Below, one piece after another: positions 60,514-64,000 of a DNA stretch of 64,000 bases. The notes beneath the pieces were generated by a model. That model saw nothing but the letters and a program-made list of their open reading frames with translations. It did not search any database and was not told where the DNA came from. Each line of letters starts with the position of its first letter. Position 1 is the stretch's first letter. The position numbers were made by a program, and so were the translations under genes. The stretch is from an uncultured Collinsella sp. Its GTDB lineage: Bacteria; Actinomycetota; Coriobacteriia; Coriobacteriales; Coriobacteriaceae. Where the stretch lies: positions 1 to 64,000 of the forward strand of contig CALAMG010000028.1 of assembly GCA_937925715.1 (NCBI GenBank), read 5' to 3'.

Positions 60514-61389
60514 CTACTTCCAAACTGCGAGCGCGGCGGTGCCCAGTACGATGAGGGCGAGACCGATGGTGCTGCGCCGTGAGAGTTTTTCGTTGAATGC
60601 CAAGCGCGCAAATAGTACCGATACGACAATCGATAGTTTGTCGATCTGCACCACGACGCTCACCTGGCCTGTGGCGATGGCGTAGTAGCATAGCAGCCAC
60701 GATGCGCCAGTCGCAATGCCCGATGCCGCGAGAAATACGAGTTCGTAGCGGTCTACGTGCACGGCTTGGCCCATCTTGCCTTTAGCTGCCACGATTGCCC
60801 ATGCCATAACCAGTACCACACAGGTACGGATTGCCGTGGCCAGGTTGGATTCGACGCCTTCGATGCCGATCTTAGCGAGGACGGAGGTGAGTGCTGCGAA
60901 CATGGCGGCGCCGAGGGCGTAAGCGAGCCAGGTCCGGTCTTGCTGCTGCTCGGGTCCGGCGGATTGCTGCTTCTCGGTCATTAAAAACGTGCCGAGGGTA
61001 ATGACGGCGGTTCCCACGAGCTTAACCGCAAGGTTGCTCGTCTCGCCAAAAAGCACGATGGCGATCAGCGCGGCGAGCACGGTGCTCATCTTGTCGACCG
61101 GTACGACCTTATTGACGTCTCCGATGCTCAACGCCATAAAGTAACAGATCCACGAAGCGCCGGTAGCGAGTCCCGAGAGGACGAGAAAGAGCCAGGATCT
61201 GGGTTCGATGCTGCCAATGGTTCCAATGGATCCAGAAATGCCCGCCATTGCCCAGGCGAAAACGAGCACCACGCAGGTGCGAATGGCCGTCGCGACATCG
61301 GAGTCGGTCTGCTTGATGCCGCATTTGGCCAAGATGGATGTGATGCCGGCAAAGAAAGCCGACACAAATGCTGCTGCGACCCACGACAC
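60514..61389 (-). CDS. EamA-family (DMT) transporter
   Basis: 291 residues from GTG at 61389 with GGGGAGG 10 bp upstream; an in-frame TTG at 61503 would add ~38 hydrophilic residues. Ten membrane helices in two repeated halves, each beginning ITSILAKCGI / LTSVLAKIGI and carrying VATAIRTCVVLVFAWA / LATAIRTCVVLVMAWA. This is the usual EamA length and internal duplication. Substrate (metabolite or amino acid export) unknown. Confidence 0.85.
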   Translation of the reverse strand: MSWVAAAFVSAFFAGITSILAKCGIKQTDSDVATAIRTCVVLVFAWAMAGISGSIGTIGSIEPRSWLFLVLSGLATGASWICYFMALSIGDVNKVVPVDKMSTVLAALIAIVLFGETSNLAVKLVGTAVITLGTFLMTEKQQSAGPEQQQDRTWLAYALGAAMFAALTSVLAKIGIEGVESNLATAIRTCVVLVMAWAIVAAKGKMGQAVHVDRYELVFLAASGIATGASWLLCYYAIATGQVSVVVQIDKLSIVVSVLFARLAFNEKLSRRSTIGLALIVLGTAALAVWK

Positions 61390-61531
61390 GGGTGAAATGC
61401 CTCCCCAAAGAACAACCGCGCCAGATTTACGGCGCTCGTCCGATGATACCGTCCCGCCATGAAGCTTTGATATCGCTGTGGTGAGACAGGGGCCATAGTT
61501 CAAGAGGGCATTTGGTTAAGGCTCGAATCAT

Positions 61532-61706
61532 AGGTGAATGGTTTTCCGCGAAGTGAACGAGTAAATCTGGACCCCTGGAACATGCACACTTTTTTCGAAC
61601 AAAACTGCAGGATTCTTAGACAAAACCGCAGGAATTGAGTCCTTAAAAATGTCGATGCTACAGGGCACTGTTTTTACTCGTTCACTTCTCGGAAAGGTAT
61701 TCACCT
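61532..61706. repeat. ~175-bp element with terminal inverted repeats, copy 2
   Basis: Shares the layout of 44601-44783: GAAGTGAACG at the left end, CGTTCACTTCTCGGAAAGGT at the right, the pair AAAACTGCAGGA / AAAACCGCAGGA, and ATGTCGATGCT near the right arm. Arms AGGTGAATGGTTTTCCGCG and complement differ at a few bases. Confidence 0.75.
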
Positions 61707-61795
61707 TCGATATGCTGACGGTGTCTTTTTGGTTGCTAAGAACTAGACGGCCTGTTGTGAGGGGCGGTGGTGACGCTATGCCGCCTTGTTTCATT

Positions 61796-61828
61796 GAAAA
61801 AATAAGCGGGGTACCACCTAAGCTTATT
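61796..61828 (-). terminator. Terminator of the GntR-ABC operon
   Basis: On the minus strand AATAAGC-loop-GCTTATT runs into TTTTTTC. It lies 10 bp past the permease stop. Confidence 0.7.
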
Positions 61829-61837
61829 AGCTGTCGA

Positions 61838-62536
61838 TTACAGGTCGCGTACTCGATAAACCTTGGTGCTGATGGTGCAGCTGATTGCACATAGCGCGAG
61901 GGCCAGTACGGCAATTCCTGCACACAGACAGCCAAGGACGGCAGGATCGGGATTCGCCCCGGCAATCGACATGAGCCAGTTGCTGATGGGGTTGGAGGAG
62001 CTCAGCGCTGCCATGGTAAGGCATCCGAGTAGGGCAAACAGGCCAACGGATAGGCGCAGTGCCTCCATGTGTCCAAATCGGAAGAACAGCGGCTGTGCCA
62101 AGAACACCATCATGAGGGAGATGAGCATCGATGCTGCCGAGGCAATTGCGATCTCAAAGATGGTTTGTCCTGTCGAGGCCACGCCCGCGCTGTTGAAGAA
62201 CGGAAGGGCGATGATGTTCAAAAGCACGGCGGCGCAGGCCATGATGGCCGAGAAGACAACGATGCACAGGTAGCGTGCGCAAATTATGTCTTTGTGCGTG
62301 AGAGGCAGCGTTGCCCGATAACGCTCCCATCCGTTTTGATTGTCGAAGCCGGCCAGCGAGCTCATGACCATGATGGGCGACATGGCGCTGACCGCGCAGG
62401 CGCCGGCGCTCATGCCGGAATCGCCATCCGACGCGTTGGCAAGGGTTAGCACGACGAAGATGAACAGGCCGACGCCCGCGATGCTCGGGGTGAGCGTGCG
62501 AACGATGGCGAGCTCGGACATAAAGGCGCGTTTCAT
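61838..62536 (-). CDS. ABC-2 type permease
   Basis: 232 residues. About six hydrophobic segments; GWERYRATLPLTHKDIICAR, after MVMSSLAGFDNQN, is the hallmark of the ABC-2 permease group (PF13346) found with YtrA-type regulators. Overlaps the ATPase end by 4 bp. Third gene of the GntR-ATPase-permease operon; likely in envelope stress or antimicrobial-peptide response. Confidence 0.82.
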   Translation of the reverse strand: MKRAFMSELAIVRTLTPSIAGVGLFIFVVLTLANASDGDSGMSAGACAVSAMSPIMVMSSLAGFDNQNGWERYRATLPLTHKDIICARYLCIVVFSAIMACAAVLLNIIALPFFNSAGVASTGQTIFEIAIASAASMLISLMMVFLAQPLFFRFGHMEALRLSVGLFALLGCLTMAALSSSNPISNWLMSIAGANPDPAVLGCLCAGIAVLALALCAISCTISTKVYRVRDL

Positions 62537-63414
62537 TTCGAAGCCCCTTTCAGCATGAGGCGCAGATAGTCATCAATGGTTGCCCGATCGCAGGGAATCT
62601 CTGGGAAGGCCTCGAGCGTTTCGCGACGGTTGGGCACGAGCACGTCCACGCTATAGGCGTGGTGGACGGCACGGGCGCCTTCGACGCAAGCCATAAGCTC
62701 GGCGGCCTGTGCTTGGGTACAGTGGGCGATGCCGACGCGGTCGGTAATGTCCTCGCGCGGCAGGTCAAAAATAATCGAGCCGTTATCGATGCAGATGACG
62801 CGGTCGGCGGCGCGATCGAGGTCCGACGTAATATGGCTCGAGAGCAGCACGCTGTGCAGGCCGTCGGAAACAAAGGCGAGCAGCTCATCGAGCAGCTCCT
62901 CGCGTGCCATAGGATCGAGGCCCGCGGTGGCTTCGTCCAAAACGAGCAGCTTGGCCTGGTGGCTGAGCGCGCAGGCAAGCTGCAGTTTCATGCCCATGCC
63001 GCGGGAGAGGTCCTTGACCTTTGTCTTGGGATCGAGGCCAAATCGGTCGATGAATCCGGCGAACGTTTTGCGGTCCCACGTGGGGTACGCCGGGCCTACG
63101 AGTGCCTCGATCTGGCCCACCTTGAGCGTTGAAGGGAAGGGGCATGTGTCCAGGACGAGACCGACGCGGGAGCGCAGGCAGCGCTGTGTCTCATCGGGCG
63201 CGTCGGCGCCACAGCGCTGCCCAAACAGGTGCACCTCGCCGGCATCGAGTTTGATAAGCCCGAGCGCGGCTCGAATCGTCGTTGTTTTGCCAGCGCCATT
63301 TGCGCCCACAAAGCCAACGATCTGGCCAGGCTCCACGGCAAGCGTGACGTCACGCAGCGAAAAACGGTCGCTCACACGGCGTGAAATGCCTTTGAGTTCT
63401 AAAAGGTTTTGCAT
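62533..63414 (-). CDS. ABC transporter ATPase
   Basis: 293 residues. Walker A GFVGANGAGKTTTIRAALG, signature LSRGMGMKLQLACAL, Walker B LLVLDEATAGLD, switch His in SSHITSD. Length and tail fit the YtrB/EcsA-like group. 23 bp after the GntR gene; partner of the permease that follows. Confidence 0.88.
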   Translation of the reverse strand: MQNLLELKGISRRVSDRFSLRDVTLAVEPGQIVGFVGANGAGKTTTIRAALGLIKLDAGEVHLFGQRCGADAPDETQRCLRSRVGLVLDTCPFPSTLKVGQIEALVGPAYPTWDRKTFAGFIDRFGLDPKTKVKDLSRGMGMKLQLACALSHQAKLLVLDEATAGLDPMAREELLDELLAFVSDGLHSVLLSSHITSDLDRAADRVICIDNGSIIFDLPREDITDRVGIAHCTQAQAAELMACVEGARAVHHAYSVDVLVPNRRETLEAFPEIPCDRATIDDYLRLMLKGASK

Positions 63415-63437
63415 GGTATAGCCTTTCTTGCAGATGG

Positions 63438-63818
63438 CTACTGCATGGTTTCGGGGGCTACCAGGTCGAGCATTTCGTGCAGCTTGTCGCGCGTGACGCC
63501 CAAGGCTTCGGCTTGGCTTGCCGCTTTCGCAAGCAGCTCTTCGATATGGCAGAGCTGGCTTTCACGCAAGAGCTCCTGGTTGCCCTCGGCGACAAAACAG
63601 CCCTTGCCCTGCACGGTGCAGATAAACCCGAGCTGCTCCAGGTCGGCGTAGGCGCGCTTGGTAGTGATGACGCTCACGCCAAGATCGCTCGCGAGTGCAC
63701 GGATGCTGGGGAGTTTTGCTCCCGCGGCGAGCGTGCCCGATAAGATCTGAGCTTTGACCTGCGAGGCTATTTGCTCGTAGATGGGTTTATCGCTCGAATT
63801 GGATAGGATGATGTCCAC
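63438..63818 (-). CDS. YtrA-subfamily GntR regulator
   Basis: 126 residues. Winged HTH: KPIYEQIASQVKAQILSGTL, KLPSIRALASDLGVSVITTK, RAYADLEQLGF, FVAEG; then a ~50-residue dimerisation tail without a ligand domain, as in YtrA. First gene of the operon and likely its repressor. An inverted repeat of GTGTATATA lies upstream. Confidence 0.87.
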   Translation of the reverse strand: MDIILSNSSDKPIYEQIASQVKAQILSGTLAAGAKLPSIRALASDLGVSVITTKRAYADLEQLGFICTVQGKGCFVAEGNQELLRESQLCHIEELLAKAASQAEALGVTRDKLHEMLDLVAPETMQ

Positions 63819-63845
63819 AGCGGCTCCTTAGCTGATGGGCTACAC

Positions 63846-63879
63846 GTGTATATAACCGGTAAGCACAGTATATATACAC
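63846..63879. promoter_or_regulatory. Operator of the GntR-ABC operon
   Basis: GTGTATATA (63846-63854) and TATATACAC (63871-63879) form an inverted repeat with a 16-bp spacer, 28 bp before the GntR start. TACACGTGTA overlaps the left arm. Confidence 0.6.
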
Positions 63880-63928
63880 TATACACAGTTATGCAAGAGG
63901 TAAATAGGGATTGTCCGCTCGTTCATTC

Positions 63929-63988
63929 ATCTCAATCTGTAACATCTGGAACCGATTTGGACGGCTACCTGTTACAGATTGAGATTTT
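63929..63988 (+). terminator. Terminator-like hairpin at the right edge
   Basis: Perfect 16-bp arms ATCTCAATCTGTAACA / complement, 25-base loop, then TTTT. Its gene is not in view on the + strand; it may serve a minus-strand gene entering from the right. Confidence 0.6.
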
Positions 63989-64000
63989 GCTGGCGGGCCC

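Overview
The window reads as chromosomal DNA of a high-GC, host-associated anaerobe of the Coriobacteriia, most like Collinsella. This is inferred from gene content and style, not from a marker gene. Signs are abundant GTG/TTG starts, the CD1871A-type CXXC/4Fe-4S/TlpA redox trio, EFR1-type ferredoxin-flavodoxin, an agmatine-deiminase cluster, hybrid histidine kinases with solute-binding sensor domains, an LxxTG-type surface protein, and many small REP-like hairpins of the GGGACAGTCCC type. No rRNA, tRNA or CRISPR array was seen.

Region 1 (1-~12.2 kb) is a mobile or integrated element plus accessory genes. It holds an AbiE-type toxin-antitoxin pair behind a palindromic operator, a YraN-like protein, parA/parB behind a strong palindrome, a hairpin that could be part of oriT, a MobC-like protein, a relaxase, two small genes and a terminator. 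These are followed by an unrecognised convergent two-gene module (one member looks like a degenerate GIY-YIG protein), stacked hairpins, and a HEPN-like single gene behind a perfect 14-bp palindrome. DNA up to about 7.5 kb is visibly more GC-rich than the rest.

Region 2 (11.2-20.5 kb) mixes working genes and gene scars. There is a GyrI-like protein, a histidine-kinase stub, and a complete lantibiotic-immunity type locus (ABC ATPase, two permeases, a small exported protein, response regulator, histidine kinase) with no lantibiotic biosynthesis genes. Then come a TetR stub, an HsdS stub, a probable type III toxin (ToxN/AbiQ) with a structured leader, yjdF with a long leader, a flavodoxin-like reductase and a decayed AAA-ATPase gene.

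Region 3 (20.6-38.4 kb) is more chromosomal: a divergent type IIA topoisomerase pair, a 1455-residue exported surface protein, a LuxR regulator, a two-component system divergent from a small CXXC protein/4Fe-4S membrane protein/TlpA lipoprotein operon, and a 1084-residue MacB-like ABC exporter.

Region 4 (38.4-44.5 kb) is an agmatine-use regulon: MFS transporter, TetR, agmatine deiminase, carbamoyltransferase and a second paralogous MFS transporter. Matching palindromes lie in front of both transcription units. The chemistry implied is agmatine to N-carbamoylputrescine to putrescine plus carbamoyl phosphate; no carbamate kinase is in view.

Region 5 (44.5-64 kb) holds a Dus enzyme, an orphan antitoxin and AT-rich repeat-filled DNA between two 72-bp direct hairpin repeats, a glutaredoxin, an HTH/zinc-ribbon/TipAS regulator, trmO, a MalY/PatB lyase, and a solute-binding lipoprotein coupled to a hybrid kinase. 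Facing that pair, beyond a PPOX-family gene, is a second hybrid kinase with fused binding domains. After these come a two-TM potassium channel, a LOG-type protein, a ClC protein, an EFR1 ferredoxin, an EamA transporter and a GntR-ABC operon. Two copies of a ~180-bp element with long terminal inverted repeats (44.6 and 61.5 kb) were recognised by eye.
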